Assembly (NCBI RefSeq): GCF_049445855.1
Contig: NZ_JBMSDV010000002.1
Location: forward strand, 1-64,000
DNA length: 64,000 nt
From: JAGOCV01 sp049445855
GTDB taxonomy: Bacteria > Pseudomonadota > Gammaproteobacteria > Burkholderiales > Burkholderiaceae_C
Direction of reading: 5' to 3'
Shown here: positions 51,394-59,925 of the stretch, in pieces
Position numbering within the stretch: the first letter of the stretch is position 1
Layout: each line of letters starts with the position of its first letter
The notes under the pieces: generated by a model
What the model was told of the DNA's origin: nothing
The model's input: the letters and a program-made list of their open reading frames with translations, nothing else
The model's database searches: none
Position numbers and translations under genes: made by a program

Positions 51394-53579
51394 GGTGCGG
51401 CCTCGCCGGTGCTGTCGTCGGCGCCGGTGGCCACCGCGTCAGGCTCGGCCGGAGCGGCGTCATCCAGCAGGTCGTCGGGCAAGGCAGCCTCCTGCAAGGC
51501 TGGGGAACTGGTGAACTCCCACCATTGCGTGGCCTCGCTGTAGCTCTGACGCATGTACCCAGCCAGTTGCTGCAAGTCCGCCGGCATCACTTCATCGGGG
51601 TCAGGCGCTGGCAGTGGCATCCGGACCTTCCAGAGCTGACCACCCTGCAGCAGCGCGAAGCATTGGCCTTTGGGCAGGCCGACGACGTGGGATGGCTCGA
51701 TCATCGGCACGCTCGACATGCTGATGCGGTCTTGCGTGTTGCTGGTGAAGTCCGTCGTCCCGCGGATGTCCGAGGCATCGGTCGCGCCGGAGACGATGGT
51801 GGTGGTATAGACCTCCACCTTGGGCAATTGACGGGTCAACAATTCCGCGGTGGCGGTTTCCCGAACCCGCAGCATGAACAGGTTGTTGAAGTTGCCGATC
51901 ACCTGGCCGGCCTTCGCGCGGTTGCCGATGCGGGCCTCGATGTCCGAGAGCGTCTGCGTATACGCGGTCACCTGCAGCCCGGCACCGCCGCCCTTGTTGA
52001 TAAGGGGGATGAACTCGTCGCCCATCAGTTCGTTGAACTCGTCGGCATGGACGTTGATGGGAATGCGCGTGCCAGCCGAGGCACCCGGCAGGCCGTCGTC
52101 GATCCCGTGCTTGTAGATGTGCCCGGCTACCGACACCAGGTCGGAGAACATGGAGTTGCCGACCGCCGCGGCGACTTCAGCATCCGACAGCGCATCCAGG
52201 CCGACATAGACCACGGCGCGCTTCCTGATGACTTGCATCCAGTCGAAGATCGGGCGCGCGTCAGACAGGTCGGAGTAATTCGGCGCCAGGAGTTGGGCGA
52301 TCTTGCCGCTGGTGAGCTTTTCCAGCAGCGGCAGCAGCGATGCAACGATCTTGTCGAAGTAGGTCTTGTCGTAGCGCACCGCCGAGCGCAGGCCATCGAG
52401 CACAGGGTCGTAGTTGCGCGCCTGGGAGAGGTATTGCTCCAGCGCCACCACACGCTTCTCGCGCCCGATCATGTTCCTTGGGATGTTCTTCTCGTTGAGC
52501 TTGGCCTCGATCTGGACGATCACCTCCCAGGTCTTGGGCTCGGTCTTGGCGAAGTAGTGTTGGGCGTACTCCATGAACAGCGCGTCGATGTTGATTACGT
52601 GCCGCTGGATCAGCATGTAGTCCGGGCGCTGCCCCAGTTCCACCAATGCGCGCGCAATGATGTTGACGAAGCGCCATGCGAACTCGCGGAACGCTGCACT
52701 GTTGCCCTCGCCGGAGAGTTGCCCGGCAATGCGCGTGGCGACTTCACTGATGCGTCCGAAGCGCCCCACCGCGTTGTAGCGTGCAGAGAACTCGGGCCAG
52801 CCGAGGTGAAAGACGTAGAACTCGCCCTCGCGACCCGCTCGCTTGGCTTCGACGTACATGCGTTTCAAGAGATCCGCGTCGCCCTTGGGGTCGATGACGA
52901 TCACGACCTCATGCTCACCGTCTGCATTCGTGCGACGGATGTCCTGGGTGACGAACAACTCGGCCAGCCGCGTCTTCCCCACGCGCGTGGTGCCCAGCAC
53001 CAGCGAATGGCCGACGCGCTCACCCAGTGGCAGGCTGACGTCGACCTCGTCGGGTTCGATGCCGTGCAATCGCGGCAGGCCGCCTACCGGTGGCAGTGGC
53101 CGCACGGGGTTGAATGACACATCCCAGCCCGTGAGCCGTACGAGGCGAGACAGTGGAAACGGTGCGAACTCCAGCCGCTCCTCCAGGCGTCGCGCCAGCC
53201 GGTATGCCGGTGTTGGCTCGACGTAGCGGCGAAATTCCGGCCGGTACGTCTGCATCAGCCTGTGGGTGTGCTTCTGTTCCCACAGGAAACCGCGCCCCAC
53301 GAACAGGCGCTGCTGGCTGACCGGCACGTCCCTGCTCGTCATCACGTAGCGCGGCAGGCGCCGGATGTTGCGGCGGTAGCGCAGGATCACCCGCGCATCG
53401 CGGTAGCGGATCGCGCCATAGGCGCCGAACGCCAGTGCGGCACCGACGCCCATGGCTGGGCTCAGCGCGAGCGACCACGGGGCCACCAGGGACAGAAACG
53501 CGGCGCCCGCACATGCCGCGACGGTGTATAGCTCCACCGCTGGGCGCAACAGGACTTCGACGGGCTGTTTCCCCGACAT
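51390..53579 (-). CDS. traD: Type IV coupling protein TraD (SXT/TOL subfamily)
   Basis: The 729-residue ATPase has two N-terminal membrane helices (about 15-55), Walker A LGTTRVGKTRLAE near residue 200, Walker B VIVIDPKGD near 226 and conserved NVHADEFNEL and QTLSDIEAR segments. It recruits the relaxase-DNA complex to the secretion channel. It fits TIGR03743. Confidence 0.93.
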   Translation of the reverse strand: MSGKQPVEVLLRPAVELYTVAACAGAAFLSLVAPWSLALSPAMGVGAALAFGAYGAIRYRDARVILRYRRNIRRLPRYVMTSRDVPVSQQRLFVGRGFLWEQKHTHRLMQTYRPEFRRYVEPTPAYRLARRLEERLEFAPFPLSRLVRLTGWDVSFNPVRPLPPVGGLPRLHGIEPDEVDVSLPLGERVGHSLVLGTTRVGKTRLAELFVTQDIRRTNADGEHEVVIVIDPKGDADLLKRMYVEAKRAGREGEFYVFHLGWPEFSARYNAVGRFGRISEVATRIAGQLSGEGNSAAFREFAWRFVNIIARALVELGQRPDYMLIQRHVINIDALFMEYAQHYFAKTEPKTWEVIVQIEAKLNEKNIPRNMIGREKRVVALEQYLSQARNYDPVLDGLRSAVRYDKTYFDKIVASLLPLLEKLTSGKIAQLLAPNYSDLSDARPIFDWMQVIRKRAVVYVGLDALSDAEVAAAVGNSMFSDLVSVAGHIYKHGIDDGLPGASAGTRIPINVHADEFNELMGDEFIPLINKGGGAGLQVTAYTQTLSDIEARIGNRAKAGQVIGNFNNLFMLRVRETATAELLTRQLPKVEVYTTTIVSGATDASDIRGTTDFTSNTQDRISMSSVPMIEPSHVVGLPKGQCFALLQGGQLWKVRMPLPAPDPDEVMPADLQQLAGYMRQSYSEATQWWEFTSSPALQEAALPDDLLDDAAPAEPDAVATGADDSTGEAAP

Positions 53580-53583
53580 GGCC

Positions 53584-54123
53584 TCATTGCTCGATGCCGG
53601 TCGCCGTGATCAGCGCCGGGTAGTGCCGCAGGCCCAGGCGTTCGGCCAGATCATCGCCGGCCACGGGGGCCATCGGCACGCCAGGCGCCAGTGCGCGCAA
53701 CCGCGCCAAAGCCTGCGCGGTCTCGACATTGACCACCAGGCCGACCGCGCCGCGGTCGTGCAGCGACGCCGCGTGACGGCGCAGCCAGGCTTGCGAGGTC
53801 TCATCGTCGCCGATGACCACGAAAGGCCGCAGGCCCGGTGCCTCGATCACGCGCCGCGCGACGAAGCCGGGCATCAGCTTCGCGCTGCGTACCGGCAGCA
53901 TCGCTGCCTCGTCAGCGGGGGTGGCGGGAATCTGCGGCGTCGGAATGGGAGGCCGCAACGCGCTGTTGGCGCGTGGCTGCAGGTTAAGCGCTTCGTAGTA
54001 CGGCAGCGCCGACGCGCCGCCGCGGTCCTCGACCACGATCAGCGGTTCGGCGGCATGCGCGACCAACGGCAGCGCCGCCAGCAGCGCGAGCAGGCCCCGC
54101 AGGGTCCAGAGCGGTTTCGTCAT
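53584..54123 (-). CDS. ICE protein, PFL_4695 family
   Basis: This 179-residue protein has a signal peptide (ending VAHAAEPL) and the segment LIVVEDRGGASALPYYEALNL, then PFVVIGDDETSQAWLRRH and a C-terminal RHYPALITATGIEQ. It fits TIGR03765. It overlaps the lytic transglycosylase gene by 4 nt. Its function is unknown. Confidence 0.83.
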   Translation of the reverse strand: MTKPLWTLRGLLALLAALPLVAHAAEPLIVVEDRGGASALPYYEALNLQPRANSALRPPIPTPQIPATPADEAAMLPVRSAKLMPGFVARRVIEAPGLRPFVVIGDDETSQAWLRRHAASLHDRGAVGLVVNVETAQALARLRALAPGVPMAPVAGDDLAERLGLRHYPALITATGIEQ

Positions 54124-54710
54124 GGGGTCGACTCCTGACGCACGGCTCGCGCCGTGGCGATTGAGTGCGTGCCCTGCACGCGGGCGAGGTGTCGGGATAC
54201 GCTGCGTCGATAGCGGGCGGCAGGCTCACCGCCCGCGGGCCGGTGGTAGCGGCCCATGGCCAGCAGCCAGTCTTCACCGGGGGTGTACTGCTCCTTGAGG
54301 ATCTCGGCGGCGCTGGCGAGATTGCGGTACGGGTCCAACAAGTCGCAGGCATGGGTGTAGCGGTGCGGGTGGTAGCCCAGGTTGATCTGGCCCAGGCCCG
54401 CGTCGATGCGCGTGGGTGGCGTAGATCGCATCGCCTGCTGCAAACCGGCGCAGGCATCGGCACGGGTGGCGAAGCGCCGCGACTGGCCGGCGACATTCAG
54501 GGTCCACGGCCATGGGACGATGCGTCCATTGCGTCGCATGCCGCTCTCCTGCAAGGCCACGGCGTAGAGCACCGTCGAGGGAATGCCCGCGCGCTGTGCG
54601 GCAAGCTGGTAGGCCGGTGGCGGAACCTCCTGGGCATGGGCGGCGCAGGCGAACAGGCCCGCAGTGAGCGCCAGTGCGCGCAGCAGCGCCGTTACGGCTG
54701 GCGTTGCCAT
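54120..54710 (-). CDS. Lytic transglycosylase (SLT domain)
   Basis: This is a 196-residue exported protein (signal about 1-26) with the SLT motif: catalytic Glu in VALQESGMRRNG, DAGLGQINLGYH, then NLASAAEILKEQY. It opens peptidoglycan locally for the conjugation apparatus. Its ATG at 54710 lies inside the end of the PFL_4693 gene. Confidence 0.9.
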   Translation of the reverse strand: MATPAVTALLRALALTAGLFACAAHAQEVPPPAYQLAAQRAGIPSTVLYAVALQESGMRRNGRIVPWPWTLNVAGQSRRFATRADACAGLQQAMRSTPPTRIDAGLGQINLGYHPHRYTHACDLLDPYRNLASAAEILKEQYTPGEDWLLAMGRYHRPAGGEPAARYRRSVSRHLARVQGTHSIATARAVRQESTP

Positions 54711-55417
54711 TGGCCGTTCACTTCGCGCACAACCGCAGGCAAATCGCCGGGCAGGCTCAGCGACAGCCAGCGGCCGCCGTCGTGGTTGAGCGTGATGCCG
54801 CCGCTGCGCACCCGGGCCGGGTCGATCTGGGCGCGCTTGGCCCAGTCGCGGATGCGCGCATCGTCCTGGCGGCTGCCGACCATGTAAAGGTCGAACTCGG
54901 CACCCGAGGATTGCAGGCGTTGGACGAGTTGCCCGCAAGCCGCGCAGCCGTCCTTGATGAACACTGCCGTGCGACCGCTGCCCCGCGCAGCGGCGGCGCC
55001 TGGCCTCTCGTCAGACAGGTTCACCCGCTGCATGCCGGGGTTCAGGCGCTGCCAGGCCTCGTCGTAGGCGCGCTGGTACGCGAGCAGCTTCTCCACGCGG
55101 CGCGCTTCGACTTGCACCTGCAGCTCTGCGTAGCGCCGCCGTTCTTCGTCGGTGCGCGCCTCGATGCCCAGGGCGGACAGCGGGTCCAGATTTGGCGAGT
55201 AGATGCCCAGCGGCCCATCCATCAAGTCGCGATAGCGCGCCCATTCCTGCGGTTGCAGGCCCCATTCGCCTGCCACCCGGTCGTCCAGGATGCGGGCGGC
55301 CAGCGGGCGCTCCTGGCTCTGCGCATTGCGGGCGGGGGTCGTGGCGGGCTGCTGCGCCCAGGCGGGCAACTGCATCGAGCCCAGCAGGAACGCGTACAGG
55401 ATGATCGACGGCTTCAT
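54692..55417 (-). CDS. ICE protein, PFL_4693 family
   Basis: This 241-residue exported protein (signal about 1-22) starts with a helical domain (EWGLQPQEWARYRDLMDGPLG) and ends with a thioredoxin-like domain having CAACGQLVQRLQ (CxxC) and GGITLNHDGGRW. It fits TIGR03759. It may take part in disulfide handling. Confidence 0.84.
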   Translation of the reverse strand: MKPSIILYAFLLGSMQLPAWAQQPATTPARNAQSQERPLAARILDDRVAGEWGLQPQEWARYRDLMDGPLGIYSPNLDPLSALGIEARTDEERRRYAELQVQVEARRVEKLLAYQRAYDEAWQRLNPGMQRVNLSDERPGAAAARGSGRTAVFIKDGCAACGQLVQRLQSSGAEFDLYMVGSRQDDARIRDWAKRAQIDPARVRSGGITLNHDGGRWLSLSLPGDLPAVVREVNGQWQRQP

Positions 55418-55431
55418 GTGGTGGGCTCCGG

Positions 55432-56076
55432 TCAAGGAATCGCCACGCGACGGGTCTGGTCGCCGGCCTGGAACACCGCGGCATTGCCCTCGATCGCCTG
55501 CAGGCGCCACGGACCCAGCGCATCACCCGGCAGCAGCACCTGGAGCTGATCGGGCGTGAAATCTCCGGCACTCGGGGCGACGGACACGCTGCGCTGACCC
55601 GCGCGCAGCTCAGCGCCGACGACACGAAATGGCAGCGGCGGCGGTTCGGACTTGGCGGTGGCCGGTTGGCTCGGGGTGCGCCGCTGGGTAGGCGCCGCTG
55701 CACGCGCAGTCGCTTGGCGCACCTTGATCTGCTCGACTTCGGTACGCAGCGCCTGAACGTCCTCGGCGGTGGCATAGCCACCCAGCGCCTGTTCGGCTTG
55801 AACGATGCGCGCCTCCATTGCCTGCCGAGCGTCTTGCAGGCCTGCGGCGGTGGCGGCTGCGGGCTGCTGCTGCAAGGCCCGCGTGGTCTCGGCCAGCCCG
55901 GTCACCTGGGCTTCGAGGCGCTGCAACCGGACATCGAGCTGCTGCTGGTCGGCCTGATCGGTCATCGTCTGGTGGCCCAGGATCGCGAAGACACTGAGAC
56001 CCAGCAGCCAAAGCCAGAGCAGGCTTTGCAACACCACGGCGGCGGTCGGGCGCCGGAGCGGCTGTGCCGCGTTCAT
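55432..56076 (-). CDS. ICE protein of unknown function with coiled coil
   Basis: This 214-residue protein has one N-terminal membrane helix (about 13-35), a long coiled coil (about 42-120), a Pro-rich linker and a beta-rich C-terminal domain (PLPFRVVGAELRAGQRSVSVAP). It resembles pilus-associated proteins encoded beside pilL in related ICEs. Its ATG overlaps the pilL stop (ATGA). Confidence 0.75.
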   Translation of the reverse strand: MNAAQPLRRPTAAVVLQSLLWLWLLGLSVFAILGHQTMTDQADQQQLDVRLQRLEAQVTGLAETTRALQQQPAAATAAGLQDARQAMEARIVQAEQALGGYATAEDVQALRTEVEQIKVRQATARAAAPTQRRTPSQPATAKSEPPPLPFRVVGAELRAGQRSVSVAPSAGDFTPDQLQVLLPGDALGPWRLQAIEGNAAVFQAGDQTRRVAIP

Positions 56077-56639
56077 GGCTGGCCTCCCGCAAAGGGGAAC
56101 GTCTGCACGGCCTCGGCAGCAGGCGGCTCGGACACCGGCTCGGCACCGGTGTCGCGACCAGGCCGCTCGAAGCAGACCTGCCGCGTCCGGTCATCGGCGT
56201 GCAGTTCCCAAGCCGGACCGGCCAGGGTGAGCAGTGCATCGCGCAAGGTCATGGGGCCGAGATGCAAGTGCGCCGCCGGCAGCGGCAGCGCGTACAGCTC
56301 GATCACCGCATGCGGGGTCTCGCAAAGCTGGTAGCCGCTGCGTTTGAGCACATGCCGCAGCCCGTCGCCGACCGTGGCGCGGACCTCCTCGGGCATGGAC
56401 ACGTCGATGGTCTGCACCAGCAGATCGCGCTGCGCCGCCATCGGCGCCAGCTCCACCAGGGTGTAGCGGCCATAGCGCACGACGGGAATGAACTCGGGCG
56501 GTGCAGCCTCGGGCGCGGGTGGGACGTCCTCGACGGTGCTGGCGGCCAGCGGCGGTGGCGTGGTCGCGCAGCCGCTGGCCAAGGCTGCGGCCAGGAGGCT
56601 GGTACCGACCAGACACCGGGATACATGGATTGCAGGCAT
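56073..56639 (-). CDS. pilL: PilL N-terminal-type ICE lipoprotein
   Basis: This 188-residue protein has a lipobox (ALASGCATTP, Cys near 24) and the PilL_N region: FIPVVRYGRYTLVELAP, VRATVGDGLRHVLKRSGYQLC. It fits the PilL family of PFGI/ICE type IV pilus and conjugation regions. It is the first gene of the long minus-strand tra run; a promoter is not clear in 56640-56800. Confidence 0.83.
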   Translation of the reverse strand: MPAIHVSRCLVGTSLLAAALASGCATTPPPLAASTVEDVPPAPEAAPPEFIPVVRYGRYTLVELAPMAAQRDLLVQTIDVSMPEEVRATVGDGLRHVLKRSGYQLCETPHAVIELYALPLPAAHLHLGPMTLRDALLTLAGPAWELHADDRTRQVCFERPGRDTGAEPVSEPPAAEAVQTFPFAGGQP

Positions 56640-56770
56640 GGCATCGGCTCTTCTGTTGCGATGCCGATACCTTGGCTGCGCGCGGCTGCGCGGTCAGTCA
56701 GGAATGCGAACTGGGGGGTGCCCGCTTTTGCAGTCCAACACATAGCGCAACCCGCAAATCCAACTGTGGT

Positions 56771-56799
56771 TTGCACATTAATTCTATAAATGTTGTATT
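56771..56799 (+). promoter_or_regulatory. Probable ars promoter
   Basis: TTGCAC (56771-56776) followed after 17 bp by TGTATT (56794-56799) in an AT-rich stretch that contrasts with the GC-rich surroundings. ArsR boxes usually overlap such sites, but a clear dyad is not visible. The arsR ATG is only 8 nt further on. Confidence 0.45.
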
Positions 56800-56807
56800 A
56801 TCGAATC

Positions 56808-57128
56808 ATGAAAGAGGATCAAGCCATTTCCGCCTTAAACGCCCTGGCTCACACCCAGCGCCTGCGCGTGTTCCGCGCCTTGGTCGTTGCTGGCCCGGGC
56901 GGACTGACGCCGAGCACGCTAGCTGACCAGCTCGACGTGGCCCGCAACACCTTGTCCTTCCACTTGAAGGAACTGGCCCATGCTGGCCTCGTCAGCATCG
57001 AGCAGCAGGGCCGCAACCTGATTTATCGCGCCGAGTACGGCCGCATGGACGGTCTGATCGGTTACCTGACCGAGCATTGCTGCCAAGGTGGCGTATGCGA
57101 GGTTTCTCCATCCAAGACCTGCTGCTGA
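56808..57128 (+). CDS. arsR: ArsR-family arsenite-responsive repressor
   Basis: This 106-residue winged-helix repressor has the recognition region LADQLDVARNTLSFHLKELAHAGLV. The arsenite site is C-terminal: Cys91, Cys92 and Cys97 in HCCQGGVCE, as in the Acidithiobacillus-type ArsR, not the CVC of the E. coli type; a further CC ends the protein. ATG 56808 is used rather than a frame start at 56790. It is first in the ars operon. Confidence 0.92.
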   Translation: MKEDQAISALNALAHTQRLRVFRALVVAGPGGLTPSTLADQLDVARNTLSFHLKELAHAGLVSIEQQGRNLIYRAEYGRMDGLIGYLTEHCCQGGVCEVSPSKTCC

Positions 57129-57130
57129 CC

Positions 57131-57625
57131 ATGACCGATACCACTTACAACGCCTTGTTCATCTGTACGGGCAATTCGGCCCGCTCCATCCTCGCCGAAG
57201 GCATCCTCAACGACATGGGCCAAGGGCGGTTTCACGCCTGGTCTGCAGGTAGCCATCCGAAAGGCGAAGTTCACCCGCTGGCACTCGCCACGCTGGAGCG
57301 GCTGCACCTTCCGACAACGGGCTACCGCAGCAAGAGCTGGGACGAGTTCGTGAAGCCCGATGCGCCGGTGTTCGATTTCATCTTCACCGTCTGCGACAAC
57401 GCAGCCGGCGAGGCGTGTCCGCTGTGGCCGGGCAAGCCGGTGTCGGCGCATTGGGGCGTGCCTGACCCGGCAGCCGTGGAAGGCACCCTGGAACGACAAA
57501 GCAAGGCGTTCTTCGATACCGCCATGACGCTGCGCCGACGTATCGAGTTGTTCCTGTCGCTTCCGATCAAGAGTCTCGATGCCATGTCGTTGCAGCGTGA
57601 ACTGCGCGACATCGGCCGCCAGTGA
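57131..57625 (+). CDS. arsC: Arsenate reductase, low-molecular-weight phosphatase family
   Basis: The 164-residue enzyme has the P-loop FICTGNSARS near residue 10 (CX5R) and later cysteines at CDNAAGEACPLWPG. It reduces arsenate to arsenite using thioredoxin or a glutaredoxin-like donor. It starts 2 nt after the arsR stop. In some elements this domain is fused to ArsR; here they are separate. Confidence 0.9.
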   Translation: MTDTTYNALFICTGNSARSILAEGILNDMGQGRFHAWSAGSHPKGEVHPLALATLERLHLPTTGYRSKSWDEFVKPDAPVFDFIFTVCDNAAGEACPLWPGKPVSAHWGVPDPAAVEGTLERQSKAFFDTAMTLRRRIELFLSLPIKSLDAMSLQRELRDIGRQ

Positions 57626-57635
57626 GGCCCGCCCG

Positions 57636-58712
57636 ATGAGCGCAACCGATACTGCCGGCCCCGCGCCAGCAAACTCCGCCATGAGCGGCTTTGAGCGTTA
57701 CCTGACGCTATGGGTGGCGGTGTGCATCATCGCGGGGATCGCTCTGGGCCAGTTCGCGCCCGCCGCATTCCAGGCCATCGGCCGCATGGAGATTGCCAAG
57801 GTCAACCTGCCGGTCGGCCTGCTGATCTGGGTAATGATCATCCCCATGCTGCTGAAGGTGGACTTCGCCGCGCTTGGCCAGGTGCGCCAGCATTGGCGGG
57901 GCATGGGGGTCACGCTGTTCATCAATTGGGCCGTCAAGCCGTTCTCAATGGCGTTGCTGGCGTGGATCTTCATCCGCCACGTCTTTGCCGACTGGCTGCC
58001 CGCCGATCAGCTCGACAGCTATATCGCCGGCCTGATCCTGCTGGCTGCTGCACCGTGTACCGCAATGGTTTTCGTTTGGAGTCGGCTGACTGGCGGTGAT
58101 CCGGTATTTACGCTGTCGCAAGTGGCCTTGAACGACACCATCATGGTGTTCGCCTTCGCACCCATCGTCGGCCTGCTGCTGGGCCTGTCGTCGATCACGG
58201 TGCCGTGGGACACCTTGCTGGTGTCGGTGGGTTTGTACATCGTCATTCCGGTCATCCTGGCCCAGCTCTGGCGCCGGGCGCTGCTGCGCAAGGGGCAGGC
58301 CGTGTTCGACAGGGCACTGGAACGCATCGGCCCATTGTCCATCGCCGCGCTGTTGCTGACGCTGGTGCTGCTGTTCGCCTTCCAGGGCGAGGCCATCATC
58401 CGGCAGCCGCTGGTGATCGCCATGCTGGCGGTGCCGATCCTGATCCAGGTGTTCTTCAATTCCGGTCTGGCGTACTGGCTCAACCGCCAGGTGGGCGAAA
58501 AGCACTGCGTCGCTGGGCCATCCGCGTTGATTGGTGCCAGCAACTTCTTCGAGCTGGCCGTGGCCGCCGCCATCAGCCTGTTCGGCTTCCATTCCGGCGC
58601 AGCACTCGCAACAGTGGTCGGCGTGCTCATCGAGGTGCCGGTCATGCTGCTGGTGGTGCGCGTGGTCAATCGCTCACGCGGCTGGTACGAACGCCGCGCG
58701 ACCACTTCGTAA
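57636..58712 (+). CDS. acr3: Arsenite efflux transporter ACR3
   Basis: This is a 358-residue membrane protein with ten predicted helices. The conserved Cys lies in the helix-4 region LLAAAPCTAMVFVWSRLTGGDP; NDTIMVFAFAPIVGLLLG and PSALIGASNFFELAVAAAI are further ACR3 marks. It exports As(III). It follows arsC by 10 nt. Confidence 0.93.
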   Translation: MSATDTAGPAPANSAMSGFERYLTLWVAVCIIAGIALGQFAPAAFQAIGRMEIAKVNLPVGLLIWVMIIPMLLKVDFAALGQVRQHWRGMGVTLFINWAVKPFSMALLAWIFIRHVFADWLPADQLDSYIAGLILLAAAPCTAMVFVWSRLTGGDPVFTLSQVALNDTIMVFAFAPIVGLLLGLSSITVPWDTLLVSVGLYIVIPVILAQLWRRALLRKGQAVFDRALERIGPLSIAALLLTLVLLFAFQGEAIIRQPLVIAMLAVPILIQVFFNSGLAYWLNRQVGEKHCVAGPSALIGASNFFELAVAAAISLFGFHSGAALATVVGVLIEVPVMLLVVRVVNRSRGWYERRATTS

Positions 58713-58728
58713 CCTCCAAGAGGCATCC

Positions 58729-59151
58729 ATGAGCACCATCACGATCTACCACAACCCAGCCTGCGGCACCTCGCGCAACGTGCTGGGCCTGATCCGCAAC
58801 AGCGGCGAGGAACCGACCATCATCGAGTACCTGAAAACGCCGCCCGACCGCGACACGCTCCAGGCGCTGATCGCGGCGATGGGCGTGCCGGTGCGAGACG
58901 TGCTGCGCGAGAAAGGCACGCCCTATGCCGACCTCGACCTGGGCAACCCGAAGTGGAGCGACGACGACCTGATCGGCTTCATGCTCCAGCATCCCATCCT
59001 CATCAACCGGCCTATCGTGGTCACGCCGCTAGGCACGCGCCTGTGCCGGCCTTCGGAAGCCGTGCTGGACCTGCTGCCGCAGCCGCAGCGCGGCGCGTTC
59101 AACAAGGAAGACGGCGAGCCGGTGGTCGATCAGGACGGCCGCCGTGTCTGA
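58729..59151 (+). CDS. arsC: Arsenate reductase, glutaredoxin-dependent
   Basis: The 140-residue enzyme is of the R773 ArsC type: YHNPACGTSRNVLGLIRN with catalytic Cys12, and PILINRPIVVTPLGTRLCRP with the conserved Arg residues. It is a second, non-homologous arsenate reductase in the same operon. It overlaps arsH by 8 nt. Confidence 0.92.
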   Translation: MSTITIYHNPACGTSRNVLGLIRNSGEEPTIIEYLKTPPDRDTLQALIAAMGVPVRDVLREKGTPYADLDLGNPKWSDDDLIGFMLQHPILINRPIVVTPLGTRLCRPSEAVLDLLPQPQRGAFNKEDGEPVVDQDGRRV

Positions 59152-59866
59152 ATCTCGTCTCGACCTGCCGAACATCGACACGGCGCTGTTCCAGCAACCG
59201 GACACCGAACATCTGTTCGCGCCGGCACGGGCCACGCACGCGCCGCGCTTCCTGCTGCTCTATGGTTCGCTGCGCGAACGCTCGTTCAGCCGCCTCGCAG
59301 CCGAAGAAGCCGCACGCATCTTGCGGGCGCTGGGCGGCGAGACCCGATTGTTCAATCCGTCCGGGCTGCCTCTGGTGGACGATGCGCCGGCCGATCACCC
59401 GAAGGTCAAGGAACTGCACGAACTGGTGCAATGGGCCGAGGGCATGGTGTGGAGTTCGCCGGAGCGCCACGGCGCGATGACCGGCCTGATGAAGACCCAA
59501 ATCGACTGGATTCCGCTGTCGGTCGGCGCGGTGCGCCCGACCCAGGGCAAGACGCTGGCGGTGATGCAGGTATCGGGCGGCTCGCAGTCGTTCAACGCCG
59601 TCAACCAGATGCGCGTGCTGGGCCGCTGGATGCGGATGCTGACCATCCCGAACCAGTCCTCGGTCGCCAAGGCGTACCAGGAGTTCGACGAGGCCGGACG
59701 CATGAAGCCCTCGGCCTACTACGACCGCGTGGTGGACGTGATGGAAGAACTGATGAAGTTCACGCTGCTCACGCGCGACGTGGCGCCGTATCTGGTGGAT
59801 CGTTACAGCGAGCGCAAGGAAAGCGCTGAATCACTGTCCAGGCGTGTACGGCAAGGTGCAATTTGA
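59144..59866 (+). CDS. arsH: ArsH, NADPH-dependent FMN reductase
   Basis: The 240-residue flavoprotein has LLLYGSLRERSFSRLAAEEAARIL (FMN site), the WSSPERHGAMTGLMKTQIDWIP block and QVSGGSQSFNAVNQMRVLGRWMRM. ArsH oxidises trivalent methylated or organic arsenicals to less toxic pentavalent forms and can protect against oxidative stress. It is the last gene of the operon. Confidence 0.93.
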   Translation: MSESRLDLPNIDTALFQQPDTEHLFAPARATHAPRFLLLYGSLRERSFSRLAAEEAARILRALGGETRLFNPSGLPLVDDAPADHPKVKELHELVQWAEGMVWSSPERHGAMTGLMKTQIDWIPLSVGAVRPTQGKTLAVMQVSGGSQSFNAVNQMRVLGRWMRMLTIPNQSSVAKAYQEFDEAGRMKPSAYYDRVVDVMEELMKFTLLTRDVAPYLVDRYSERKESAESLSRRVRQGAI

Positions 59867-59880
59867 CGCTGCGAGGCGCT

Positions 59881-59913
59881 GAAAAAAGAGCCGACGACCT
59901 CTCGGTCGTCGGC
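59881..59913 (-). terminator. Rho-independent terminator for the helicase gene
   Basis: GCCGACGACC (59890-59899) pairs perfectly with GGTCGTCGGC (59904-59913) around a TCTC loop. On the minus strand the hairpin is followed by a T-rich run (complement of GAAAAAAGA). It lies just past the helicase stop. No T-run follows on the plus side, so it may not stop ars transcription fully. Confidence 0.85.
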
Positions 59914-59925
59914 ATTGCGTGAAGT

